From: Lunularia cruciata
Lineage: Eukaryota > Streptophyta > Marchantiopsida > Lunulariales > Lunulariaceae
Assembly (NCBI GenBank): GCA_948567375.1
Contig: OX419756.1
Coordinates: 3,539,001 to 3,603,000, forward strand
DNA: 64,000 nucleotides
Reading direction: 5' to 3'
Part shown: positions 25,501 through 35,783 of the stretch, one piece after another
Numbering within the stretch: position 1 is the stretch's first letter
How the letters are laid out: every line of letters begins with the position of its first letter
The notes under the pieces: generated by a model
The model's database searches: none
What the model saw: the letters and a program-made list of their open reading frames with translations, nothing else
What the model was told of the DNA's origin: nothing
Made by a program: the position numbers and the translations under genes

Positions 25501-28259
25501 GGAGAAGTTCACCAATCTGTATAGCTGAGGTTTTTGCATCCTCGTTTTCTCTGTAAGATAAAATTTTCCCAGTTTGTTTCCACTCCCTAAACAGCAGGAA
25601 AGCCCTATCATGTTGGTTCCCTTCACAACAGGCGTTGATCAGCATATTGTATGTCTGGGCATTATGAGCACAGCCAGCGATTAACATCTCATTGAAAATG
25701 TTGAATGCTTGCTCCACCATACCAACATTAGCGCAAGCGCCAAGTAATGCTGTCCACGTTATCACATTCGGCGTGACTGCAGCGCTGATCATATCCTCTT
25801 TCACTTGCAAAGCTAAGTCCCACATTTTCGCTTCTCCAAAAATCTGCCATGACGACACAACACCTGGTTTGGTTAAGGTACAGTTTAAACTTTTAGTGCA
25901 AGGAGGGTGAGGTTACTGGGCCACGTCCACACCTAAAGATGGCTTAACAGGGCACACATGAGCGAAAATCAACCATCACTTCATCACTACACTAATCATC
26001 AACGGCATATGACTGGAAGTAACCATAGCCTAAAACCAGCTGATCTGTGTCTGAACTGTACATGAATGGCGGTTGTGTACGTAAAGACGTCGAGCTTGAG
26101 CCCAGTTGTTGTTGCACCCCTCTCCATGTCACTATACAAAGCTTTGGCCCTCTCAGCACACTTAGAAACACTGCACGACTTTAACATGATATTGTACGTA
26201 GCCAGATCCGGTTCAATACCTACTCCCTGCAACCAGTCCAGGTGAAGTAATGGCAACCGTCAGCAGCTTAAGACATTTTTCCCAACCTATCAGCGTGATG
26301 CTTACTGCATAGTAACTCCATTCAATCGGGTAAAACTTCCATGCAGCTGGCATCATATTGAATCCGAGTACAACTGACCCGCATGTCTTCATACAACTGC
26401 CACACAACCTCCGTGTCCCCAGCGTGAACATTCATTAGACTGTTATACACATAAACATTGGGCTTATGTCCAGACCGTATGATTTCCTGTGAACAAGACC
26501 CACGAACGTGTCAGAGTGGGCAGAATGGCATGTCGGCGAAGTTCGCCGACATGGCATTGCAGCAGTGCAACTACATATCCGACTCGTTAAGGCTGCTCTT
26601 GTGACAGTGATCCAAGCACAAAAACACGACACATGACCTGGTGTAGAAATCAGTTTATTGGTTGCGGCGCCACAACTCTTTGATTGATACCTGAAAAATC
26701 TGGAACTGAATAACAGCTAACAAGTACGAGTTCAAACCTTGAAAACAGCTGTAGCTTTCGAGGCCTCCCCATTATGGGCACAGGCATCTATCAATGTTCT
26801 ATAAGTATACATATCCGGCTTGATACGAGCCCCCTCCATGGAGTTAAACACTGTGAATGCTGCTTGTAAGTCCCCTTGACTACCGAACTCCTGTATCATG
26901 TGATTGAAGTGTAGATTTACGGGAGGCAACAAACGGACATATCTACATATAAAGAAGCCGATTAAAGGATGTCAAACTCTAATTGATGTCTGTTTAGCTG
27001 CTTGGATTTTGATATTAGTCACCTGGCATAGCGTATGATTCAGCTCAACAATGTCAACCTTTTCACCTTAAGTATTATACATGTCATGGTATATGAAGTC
27101 GAAGTGAGGTATGTGAAGTCGAAGTTACATGCAGAACCCTTATTCTCACGTGTAGGAAAGCAACAACGTCTTAGACACGATTTTCGGAAAGAGTCCCGGC
27201 CCAAAGACCTTATACCTGATAGCAGCATCTACGTTGCGATATCTGGCGCAGCACGCTATCACCTGCTTGGGTTCAACGAGTCTCCTCGGGGGTAACCCGC
27301 ATCCTGAAGTAATGGATGCGCATGAACTCAGTATGACGAAACATTCAAAAGTGGGGACTAAAAACTGGAGCGAGATTCTTCGATAAGAAAACTAATTGCT
27401 GGTTCCAAGAGTTGCTCCTATGCTACAAACAATCCTGATGCTTTTAAGGGCGAGGACCCCAGTTAGGATATCTTTCCTCGCATCTGCAGGTTGCCACGTA
27501 CGCATGACAATGCGCAAGAGAGTTAATGGTAGCAAAGGTCTTTGAATGAATGAACTGCAAACCATACCATACATCAATTATAAAATAAACATAAATTGAA
27601 GTGCATCTCAGTTTGACCTTTGAAATCCATTGCTCCTCTGCAATCTAACGCATGAAAGCTTTCTTACCTGATAACTTCTGCAACACATCGATACATCTGT
27701 CCAGTTGCCGCTGGATCAACAGTTTGAGGCATTCTTGTGATAGGACAACAATCGCGGCATCTCCCACAAACCTCAAAGTAGAAAATCCAGCCGCATGTAA
27801 CTTTTCAACAAACCCTATGAAAGCATCAAGATGTCCTTCGAGAAGAAAAGCAGTACTGGCGGAATGCACATGCTCCATATTTATACAGTTTACAAAATTA
27901 AAGCGATCGACACCAGCATCAGCAAGCATTGCAACAAGATCCGCCATTTCTAGAAGATGACCATCTTCGGCCAGCCTCGCTGCCAATTTTGTGTAATACT
28001 TCAACCTCCGTTTCCTCTTGGAAAGCATATGCACCTTCACCACCTCTCCTTGGACCAATTTGAAAGCGTCTAGGGATGACCCCAGCTGAACGCTGAGCGA
28101 GTCCGGAGATGGGGAACTCTTTGACAGGTTGGATGATATTGGTGAAATGGCAGAAAGACATGACGATCCATACCGCTGTTTCAGAGTGAAGAAGCTGGAA
28201 CTGAGCTGAAATGTATGGGCCAGGTTAGAGAAGCCGTAAGACAACCGTGCAACCTCCAT
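22596..28259 (-). CDS. Pentatricopeptide repeat protein with C-terminal SMR domain (At5g02830-like)
   Basis: Twelve exons on the minus strand: 28259-27668, 27303-27216, 26942-26738, 26486-26379, 26226-26062, 25843-25268, 24815-24750, 24390-24310, 23932-23835, 23724-23502, 23273-23213, 23089-22596 (918 aa). The N-terminus is Ser-rich and organelle-targeting-like, followed by a conserved RRLKYYTKLAARLAEDGHL block. PPR motifs span about 200-690 (for example KPNVYVYNSLMNV, VTPNVITWTALLGACANVGM). An SMR domain contains DLHGLSR at about 728-734, EARIAVLAVLRIIKE and a GVGRHSENKG stretch. The order and wording match the Arabidopsis PPR-SMR protein At5g02830 as I remember it. PPR-SMR proteins bind or process organelle RNAs, and some are endonucleases. 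The DLHG signature is kept here. An acidic insert of about 50 residues lies before the conserved C-terminal LIVPKDALEAWL. No lesion was found. Confidence 0.92.
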
Positions 28260-29129
28260 CTAACTAATTCATTCGCAATTGGTTGCCAATGATCGAGTCT
28301 ACGTCGAAATTACTTGTCCTGAACTCTGCTTCATCCGACTACTTCACTTCTCAACCTTCCCCAGCTACTGTCCTCCACGCTCCGCGTAGAGTTCCTCTGC
28401 CTATCCATTTCAATCCTAGCAGACATCTTTGAAAGAAAGACGGAGCGACTTCCAGTTACAAATTTCCTGAATCTCGAAGAAGGCAATGTCTTCACCCCTA
28501 GGGAAAACAGCTGACATTGCGAGTACTGGTATTGAAGCTGAAATCCAGGCGAGGTGTTCCTCACCGCAAAAGACATTTCGCAGAGGCTACCATCATCTCT
28601 CGTAAAGAACCTCCCCATTCCTAACGTTTGTGTGGAGAGAACTCGTAACTAAATCCATCCCTCACATCGCGCAATTCCCTGAGCGACCGGTCGTTGTTGT
28701 GGAAAGCGAAGAATCTCGATCCCCTCCCCATCCGGTACTTCCCGATCAAGGACAGAAACCTCTAATGGCTCAAGAATACGATACGATTCCCGCCGTCCGG
28801 GGAATGTCTGTCGGGTACGAAACAAGTGAGTCTGCACGAAAATTCTTGTGATTCGCGAAAGATTCTCGAAAGCTGCCCGGGAAGTTCAGTACACTCCGGT
28901 CCGTGCAATGTTCTCCAGGTACGCAACAAGTTCCCGAAAATATCTCCGCGAGCACTGGGCTGGCTTTTACGGTTGAGGGGTCTTTCCATCCTCCTTTCAC
29001 GTTTGCGTCCCCCGGACCAAAAGGTTCCGGATTCAGTTAAGTTGTCTCTCCGAAGACGGAGTGATTACTACCTGCACAGGCACTAATTGGGGGGGAATAA
29101 TTATTTATTTATATATAAAAAAAAGGCAA

Positions 29130-29265
29130 CCGTGTAGAGAAAACAAAAACCTAAAACCGTGTAGAGAAAACAAAGGACGGGAAGACCTCATAATCAAGGA
29201 AGAGACAAAAAAGGTAGAATGGGGTTACGCATCAATAGAGTCTATATGAGAAATCTGCCCCATCG
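29130..29265 (+). repeat. SINE-like dispersed repeat, copy 1
   Basis: Shares ordered blocks with 33402-33523: ACCGTGTAGAGAAAAC, GGACGGGAAGACCTCAT, GAGACAAAAAAGGT and AATAGAGTCTATATGAGAAAT. The first block is itself duplicated. An A-rich, T-rich low-complexity stretch lies just upstream (29095-29127). Confidence 0.6.
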
Positions 29266-31823
29266 CACCTAAGATATGTGAGTTATGCAAATGGTAGGGT
29301 CTACACACATCTGGAGCATCTGAAAAAACATCATCTAAGGTGATTGCTCTCATGTGGATTGCACCCGCCATTGCATTTTGTAGAGCAATGGACACACGCT
29401 ATCTAAAATATGCTATAAAGTATGAGAGTGAAAGTGGTACCCCTCGCACTTAACATGATAAGCTCTCGTGCATTCCTTGACAAATATATCAAACGCCGTG
29501 TCCGTCGCTCCATATAACTCCAAGGCTAGAGGAACAAAGAGGTGACCTCGCCTAACTACATGCCCCTATACTTGGAGACCTTGCGACCTGATACTGCACT
29601 TGCTGCCCATCCAAGGGGATGGGTAATCACTCCCTCCAAAACTGTATCTCGCGTAGGGTCCGTAATCACGACATCCACTCCTGTCACCTGATCATTTCGG
29701 ACCAAGTATAAATCTGCCCTGACACGTGTCATTTGCAAAGCCTACCAACTTTCCCTCCATATCCACTCTCTCTTGTCATAACAAACATTATGTCCCTAAT
29801 GGTATCATGGATAGTTATCCTCTTTACTTATTTATTGCCCCCAAGTTTCAATTATCAATTATGAAAGTGGAATATGGGAAAGTTATAGAGCACTGGATTA
29901 ATCTTCAAACAGGACATAGAGTGCTAGTGTTCTTGTGCTCGGTTGATTGCATCCGCTTTTTGCTAGATCGAAAAAAAATGAATAATGCAGAAATACTCAC
30001 GAAACCAGTATTCTATACTGCAGGTTGTAGAAGGGAACCCTCAAGATCTTCTTGTTGATCGCAATTCCAAGTTCTTCAATCTCGCGAGAGTGTCAGGTGC
30101 CGATTCTAAGTAATATAGGGGAATTTCCGCGAGAAATCTAAAAGGATTTGCGTCTTTTTCTTCACCATTTGGAGCTTGAACAAAATATAATAGAGAAGCA
30201 AATTCGTCTCAACTGCTGCAATTGCGAGCAGACACCGTACTTCGCTTGATCTTTTCCTCAAAGACAGGCCTTTATTTCCTCTCTGTCTAGAATTGATTGA
30301 TTTCTTCCTTCGTAAATAGGTGGCATTATCGACAGATGGAATGTCCAAAATATGGTTTCTAACAAGAAGCTTCATTTCTTTTCAAACTACTAAAACGACC
30401 TATGGAAACTACTGTCCATGATCAATTTTCCAACACAAAACTATTTCAAGACTATGTGGAAGTGTGCATAAAAGTTGACACTTTCCAACTGCATTCTGGC
30501 ACATATACAAATCTTAATACATGGCCAAACGTTGGCCAAACTGGCGCAATTCTGGTAGAGGGAATGGCTTCAGCAGCAGTCAATCGCAATCATAATGGTT
30601 CTTCTGTCCATGGGCCAGTCAAAGCTATAACAAGGGGTAAAGCAGCGGCCGCCTTAAGAACTGCGCAGTAGAACCTCTGCAAACACAATCGAAAACTTGA
30701 CCTTCTTCTAGTATCCCACTTCTTATATGTACACGTACTAACTCATGTAAGATTGAAACACCACACTTTCATGAAGATCTACATACGGAGTGGCAAAAGT
30801 CTACATAGGCCCCTGTAAAACTCCAATAAGCTCCACATATTCCGTTTCGTGCCGGTGTGCGGGAACGCTGTCTCGGAAGAGAAGGATAAAATCAATCGCA
30901 AATGTTCATAAGAGCGTGTTGCTTGAGAAATCTTGGACATCCTACCCCAGCAAGTCGTTGACTTAATTCATGATTTTATCGATGAAGAAAGCAAATCTTC
31001 AGTTATAAGGAAGAATATGAGTCTAAATGAGTCTTGTTAGTCATATAAAGATTATATGACCAACAAGTTACGATATCGAAGAATACTCGCCTGAAACGGC
31101 CTCAATGACTATGGAAATAAGCATCTCCGATAGTTGTCATCTTATAGCTAGGCCGCAAAAGCAAAGTGGCTTGTTTCTCATGAATTGTCCGGCCGGAGGT
31201 GAGAGTAAAGTTGGTAATCAAAAAACTTATGCATAATCACGGGTGAAGTACACCAATACGCGTAGATGTACTCCATGGCAGTAGGCTGAATGGTTTAGTG
31301 GCAAATTTCACCTTGTATAGAATGCTGTACTCGTGAAACTTGCTGAATGCAATGGAACTTACCTACTTGGGCATATTATTGCTCCTACCATCACAGTTCT
31401 GCTTGACTGCATTCTGATGATTAAGCTATCCCTTGAAGAACAAACTGTATCATCCATACCAACCAGGATCTCCCAAGAGGAGTGACGCTGTACGCCAACC
31501 ACCCTTTCCTCGAAGGGTTAAATCCTTTAATCTCCTGTCATCCAAATCTTTTGACTCTCGTCGAGGTCTCCTGTTTTGGCACTACTGCATCCATTTACTT
31601 TGCTTCTATGGTTATAATGTGCTCGTCCGGTGTATGATAAAACTTGGCGCTACTCTAGAAGTTGTTGAAATTTATCGTGGACTTAATCTATACATCAATT
31701 ACAAAACAAAAAAGACATTAATAGATACTCAAAGCATTTCTGCGGATTTCCTCTTATTGCATATCCAGTCTGGAAGACACGATAGATGAGAGATATCATG
31801 AATGATAAAGTGTGTTGCATTGC

Positions 31824-31918
31824 TTCAATAAATAATCTGCGAGAGTGTTTGGCCGTGGATTCAGCTATCTTGGAAACTCGATCCACAGGCCGAACACTCT
31901 CACTGATTATTTATTGAA
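31824..31918. ncRNA. Long foldback: candidate small-RNA precursor or miniature inverted-repeat element
   Basis: Left arm 31824-31860 and right arm 31881-31918 are reverse complements over about 37 bp with three mismatches and one bulge. They are separated by a 20-nt loop. The arms begin TTCAATAAATAATC and contain GAGAGTGTT. Size, loop and mismatch level fit a plant miRNA precursor, but equally a MITE or a snapback of a tandem unit, since the right arm runs into a repeat array. The strand is undetermined, and I do not recognise the arm as a known miRNA. Confidence 0.35.
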
Positions 31919-32105
31919 TCGAGTATATCATGTGTTTCTACTATTAGATTATTTATGGAATCGCGTATATCATGTGCTTCTACTATAAGTTATGTGTGTA
32001 TTCTTTGCTTGTGTGAGGATATTTTGGGGATAGCGTATATCATGTGTTTCTACTACGAGTTATGAGTGTACTCTTTGCTTGAGTGTGGATATCTTAGCGA
32101 TAGGT
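31919..32105 (+). repeat. Short direct-repeat array (GTATATCATGTGTTTCTACTA units)
   Basis: Three imperfect units contain GTATATCATGTG(T/C)TTCTACTA near 31922, 31973 and 32035. The last two extend into a longer shared segment with TTCTTTGCTTG or CTCTTTGCTTGAGTG and GGATAT. The array starts right at the end of the foldback. Confidence 0.7.
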
Positions 32106-32114
32106 TTCTCTAAC

Positions 32115-32153
32115 AGATCCTCCGTTCTATGCATAAGATGGTTTCTGCTCCCG
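32115..32153 (+). repeat. Hairpin-type dispersed repeat, diverged copy
   Basis: AGATCCTCCGTTC...ATGGTTTCTGCTCCC resembles the family at 9292 and 21212, but the hairpin arms have diverged. Lower confidence than the other copies. Confidence 0.4.
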
Positions 32154-32666
32154 TTTCACTCAATTTATTTATGTAAGACGAGTCTGAGGATTTATGTTCG
32201 AGCATTCGTGATAATGTGGATGACTTTCGGCATGAGCTCAAGTACTGCAAATGTTTGTACCAACTTCAATTTACAGTTAAAGATTGATACCTCAAAATGT
32301 TTTCCTTACACTGAAAATATACAAAAGCATATATTTGTGCAAGTCGTCCTCATCACGATGAGAGTCCGTTCCTGGAGTGGAGTGGCGATAGGAAGGTATT
32401 GGGGAAACGAACTTGTTCAAATGCTAGTCAAACTATAAGGATCTGGAGAGAACCTCTTGTGTAGAGGGCTATTGCACATGAAAGCACTCGCGGTCATGGC
32501 AATGACGATCGGTTTCTTCAGCTGTTTCTGAGAGAGACGTAGGCATTCAGTACTATGTATGAACCAGAGTGGGCTGGCAGCTACCACCAAGCCTTAGTGT
32601 GCAATGGTAAAGATCGCGGAGATCAAGGCAACATCCATGGCTTGAGGGTCCATAGGTTCAGTACCT

Positions 32667-34850
32667 TCACAGGGTATATAGTTCTGGTTTTAAGCGCGAT
32701 GCTACCAAAACTTGTACAGGATTTGCTTTCGGAAGCGAAATTTCCGCTCCGTCCTCCAGACCCACCTCCATCCCTGGAAGAAGGGATAGTACGCAGGTAT
32801 GAAGAATTTGAGCAAGTGTGATTCCCACAATATGTCTTCCAGACTCCATTCCAGGACACATTCTGCGACCGGAGCCAAATGCCCAAAGCTCCATGTGTTG
32901 TCCGTTCACATCCAAGTGCTGGTTTTCCCCCAGAAATCTCTCGGGTCGAAGGAGTTGGGATCCTTCCAGATCTTCGGATTCCGACCTATCGCGTATATGT
33001 TGATAAGTACCCTAGTTCCTTTGGGAATGTGGTATCCAGCTACTTGGGTATCCTGCGTCGCCTCTCGCGGAACTTCCAAGGGCCCCACCGGATGCATTCT
33101 AAATGTTTCTATTATCACTGCTTTCAGGTACTAGAGATCATTCAGATCAGATTCTTCCACCAGCCTCTCTTTCCCCACCACAACGTCAAGCTTGTCGACG
33201 ATTTTCTGCCGTATCTCTGGATGCCGCATCACCTCAGCTAACGCCCAGATTGTTGAGTTTGATGAGATCTCGGTACCGGCAAGAATCATGTCTTGCATCA
33301 ATACGAAAGAAGCGTTAACCCTTGAAGATTTATACAAGGCAATCCAAGCGTAGCACCAGTACTAGTGAACAGTATACACTTCTGCTGAACGAGACAAATA
33401 AAAATGAAGGCGACCGCGTAGGAAAAATGAAGGATGGGAAGACCCCATCAAGCCGTACAAGGGAGAGACAAAAAAGGTAACATGGGGCTAAGCCCCAATA
33501 GAGTCTGTATGAGAAATATGAGTCTGAACGAGACAAATAACATGTATGCGCAATTCTATGGCGACAAGGACAAGAGCAAAGGTCTCAAAAACTAAAGCAA
33601 CTCACATGCAGACGAGCCTTTATCTGGTCGTTGGGAAACCCGTCGCCAACATTCTCACGTTGCAATCTCAAAAGCACATCCAAAAAGTTTTTGGTCTCGG
33701 CCTCTGGTTTCTGCCGATGCTCTTCAGTGATTGGACTCAGAAACTGGTCGAATTGTCCCCTTAATTGTAGTAGCTGTGCCTCAAAACCTCGTATATCCAG
33801 TTTACGGAGACAGGGTATGTACCCACCAACAAAGAGGGATCTAGATATGGTACACCACTCAGTTAACAAATGTTCAAAACTTCTTCAACTCACCCTTGTG
33901 GTTCCTGGAATTTATCTTGTAGCCGAAATAGCGCTTTCTAAACAGAACTCGACACATGTAACCGAAAGACAACCGTTGCATTTCCCGATCTTGTTCGACT
34001 AGCTGCCCTCTCCTACCAGATTATTGTAAATGCAGTATCGTGGGCAGAACTTCTTCTCTTCTGACGCCCTGATGACATACACCACATTTGCACTGAGTTA
34101 GTTGCAATCGTTCGGAGTTCACTCATCTGCCAACGAGGTGGTTGAAGGTGATGGATGACTAGAAGTTCCCAAGGCTTGTGTTTGGACGCATACCGAATTG
34201 TATACTCTTGAAGCATTCCCCATACAGATATCTTCTAGACATCTATTGGTGAACTAGATTTGGGATGGATGAACAGGAATCATATACCGCCGCCGCAGAA
34301 CTTCTATTCCTGAGAATTCTCGTCGCGAATTACTCCGGTTATATTGCCATATATATTGAGAACCACTGAGATATCAAGAAATTCCATGAAGGTTATCATA
34401 ACCTGTTCTAAGGCAGTCTGAATTTCTAGCACACGCATGTGCCTGGAAGTAACAATTGTCATACCTCGTATTGGTTCACGCGTTTGCGGCTTAAGAGCTC
34501 CATGTCAACAATCTTACGCAGCAGATGCCATCTATCGCTAGAGGGCGACATCCCAACATCCTTGTAAAAGAACACTTCCCCGCTGATGGTTCTCAGACGA
34601 GTAGCAAATATATGATCTTGAGTTTTATAGAAAACTTTTGCAATGTCAGGGGAGGAAGTCACAACTGCACGCCTCGTACAGAGCCTTACGCTGATAAGAG
34701 GCCCCATACTTCTCCGACATTCTGATCAGTGAATGATGAGGCATAGTTCCCAGACTCGGCAGATGGCCAAGCACCGGCCATCCTGGAGGCCCAAGTGGCA
34801 GTCGAATCCTTTTCCTGCTCCTGTATGTTTGGACATACAGGAGTCCAATC
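32667..34850 (-). pseudogene. Cytochrome P450 (CYP71 clan-like) pseudogene
   Basis: Homology runs on the minus strand from a proline-rich hinge PLGPPGWPVLGHLPSLG (about 34800) and SEKYGPLISVRL, through WHLLRKI, a poorly preserved stretch at about 34.0-34.2 kb, GGYIPCLRKLDIRGFEAQL, helix I MILAGTEISS, helix K ETFRMHP and the heme loop FGSGRRMCPG to a stop at 32667. Lesions seen: an in-frame TAG at 33131-33133 just before YLKAVIIETFR; a one-base frame change in the PERF region at about 32945; no membrane anchor or ATG in frame at the 5' end. Helix I has Ile where Thr is usual. A SINE-like insertion sits in an intron. P450s of this clan are ER-anchored monooxygenases of specialised metabolism. 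The substrate cannot be told. Confidence 0.8.
33385..33540 (+). mobile_element. SINE-like dispersed repeat, copy 2, with 17-bp target duplication
   Basis: The unit 33402-33523 (122 bp) is flanked by exact 17-bp direct repeats CTGAACGAGACAAATAA at 33385-33401 and 33524-33540. Inside are GGATGGGAAGACCCC, CCGTACAAGGGAGAGAC, an AAAAAAGG run and a small GGGGCT/AGCCCC hairpin. Target duplications of this length are typical of LINE-machinery retroposition. I do not see clear tRNA A and B boxes, so the source RNA is unknown. It lies within an intron of the P450 pseudogene. Confidence 0.65.
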
Positions 34851-34860
34851 CTTTTTCTGC
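34805..34860. repeat. Small hairpin insertion with flanking direct repeat at the P450 N-terminal hinge
   Basis: CTCCTGTATGT (34818-34828) and its exact complement (34833-34843) form an 11-bp stem with a 4-nt loop. The direct repeat AATCCTTTT(C/T)CTGC flanks it at about 34805 and 34847. The arrangement looks like a tiny insertion that duplicated its target, and it lies where the P450 frame loses its N-terminus. Confidence 0.5.
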
Positions 34861-35161
34861 ATGGTTTGTGGGGATTTTACCGGTAGTGAACTGAAGCTCA
34901 CTACTCATTACCTGTAAAATCTCCATAAACTATGCCTCGAGGAGAACTCCTCGAGCAATCTGCCGTCATCCGCAGCCCTCCCCCACAAACTGAATCGACT
35001 CAATCATTCCCATCTCCTGTATCTGCTCTTTCATCACATGCAAACCGAAGTGTCCATCCACAGAGCTATATACCCGAGCAGCGAGGAAGTTTTACCATAA
35101 GGGAAAGATAATTTGATAGTACTAACTTTAGCGGCAGAGGAGAGGAGGGTCACAAGCTAAA

Positions 35162-35783
35162 GATAAACTTGAATATTTCTAATCTCATCTGGGCATCAAA
35201 GATATTGTTGACTTTAGCGTGAGAGGAGGGTCACAAGCTAGTATTCGTCACAACTAGTGTGCGCTGGAAAGTCCATTCCTTATCAGTCTTAGTTGTTCTA
35301 CTTCCTTCTTAGTTTTTCTTGGTTTTGTCCAAGTTTCTCTCTTGGTTTACATCGATGATTCTTACCTCCTCCCCGGATAGACCCAACTCCATTCCCCCTT
35401 ATTTATTGGAGTCTTATTTTCTCTCTTGGTGTGCTTGGATTTTCTCACCACTTCCTTAGATGTACCCAACGATAAACTTGAATATTTCTAATCTCATCTG
35501 GGCATCAAAGATATTATTGACTTTAGCGTGAGAGGAGGGTCACAAGGTAGTATTCCTCACGACTAGTGTGCGCTGGAAAGTCCATTGCTTGTGATTTCTT
35601 AGTTGTTGTTCTACTTCGTTCTTAGTTTTTCTTGGTCTTGTCCAAGTTTGTCTCTTGGTTTGCATAGATGATTCTTACCTCCTCCCCGGATAGATCCAAC
35701 TCCATTCCCCCTTATTTATTGGAGGCTTAGTTTCTCTTTTGGTGTGCTTGGATTTTCTCACCACTTCCTTAGATGGACCCAAC
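35162..35783. repeat. Tandem duplication, two units of about 309 bp
   Basis: Unit 1 (35162-35470) and unit 2 (35471-35783) both begin GATAAACTTGAATATTTC and run through GGGCATCAAAGATATT, GAGAGGAGGGTCACAAG and GTGTGCGCTGGAAAGTCCAT to a CT-rich tail ending ACCCAAC. They are highly similar, so the duplication is recent relative to the surrounding decay. The 35.1-kb flank carries a further partial copy of the GAGGAGGGTCACAAGCTA part. Confidence 0.85.

Larger units (their letters stand above)
28260..32666. other. Intergenic region upstream of the PPR-SMR gene, repeat-bearing
   Basis: It includes the PPR-SMR promoter and leader. A minus-strand open frame at 28331-28618 precedes the start codon and may be 5' UTR. 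A SINE-like copy (29130-29265), a strong foldback (31824-31918) and a short tandem repeat (31919-32105) are listed separately. An 89-codon plus-strand ORF from the ATG at 30402 has no recognisable domain and is not called a gene. Confidence 0.5.

Noticed and set aside
28331-28618. Minus-strand frame just upstream of the PPR-SMR start codon as a first exon or transit peptide
   Set aside because: It ends at a stop before the PPR-SMR ATG, and no splice that joins it in phase is evident. Treated as 5' flank.
30402-30671. 89-aa ORF with an ATG in the intergenic region
   Set aside because: No recognisable motif, no neighbouring exons and ordinary intergenic composition. Could be a lineage-specific gene but is unsupported.
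33402-33523. SINE-like unit as a tRNA-derived SINE
   Set aside because: I could not find convincing A and B box promoter sequences, so only the neutral SINE-like label is used.
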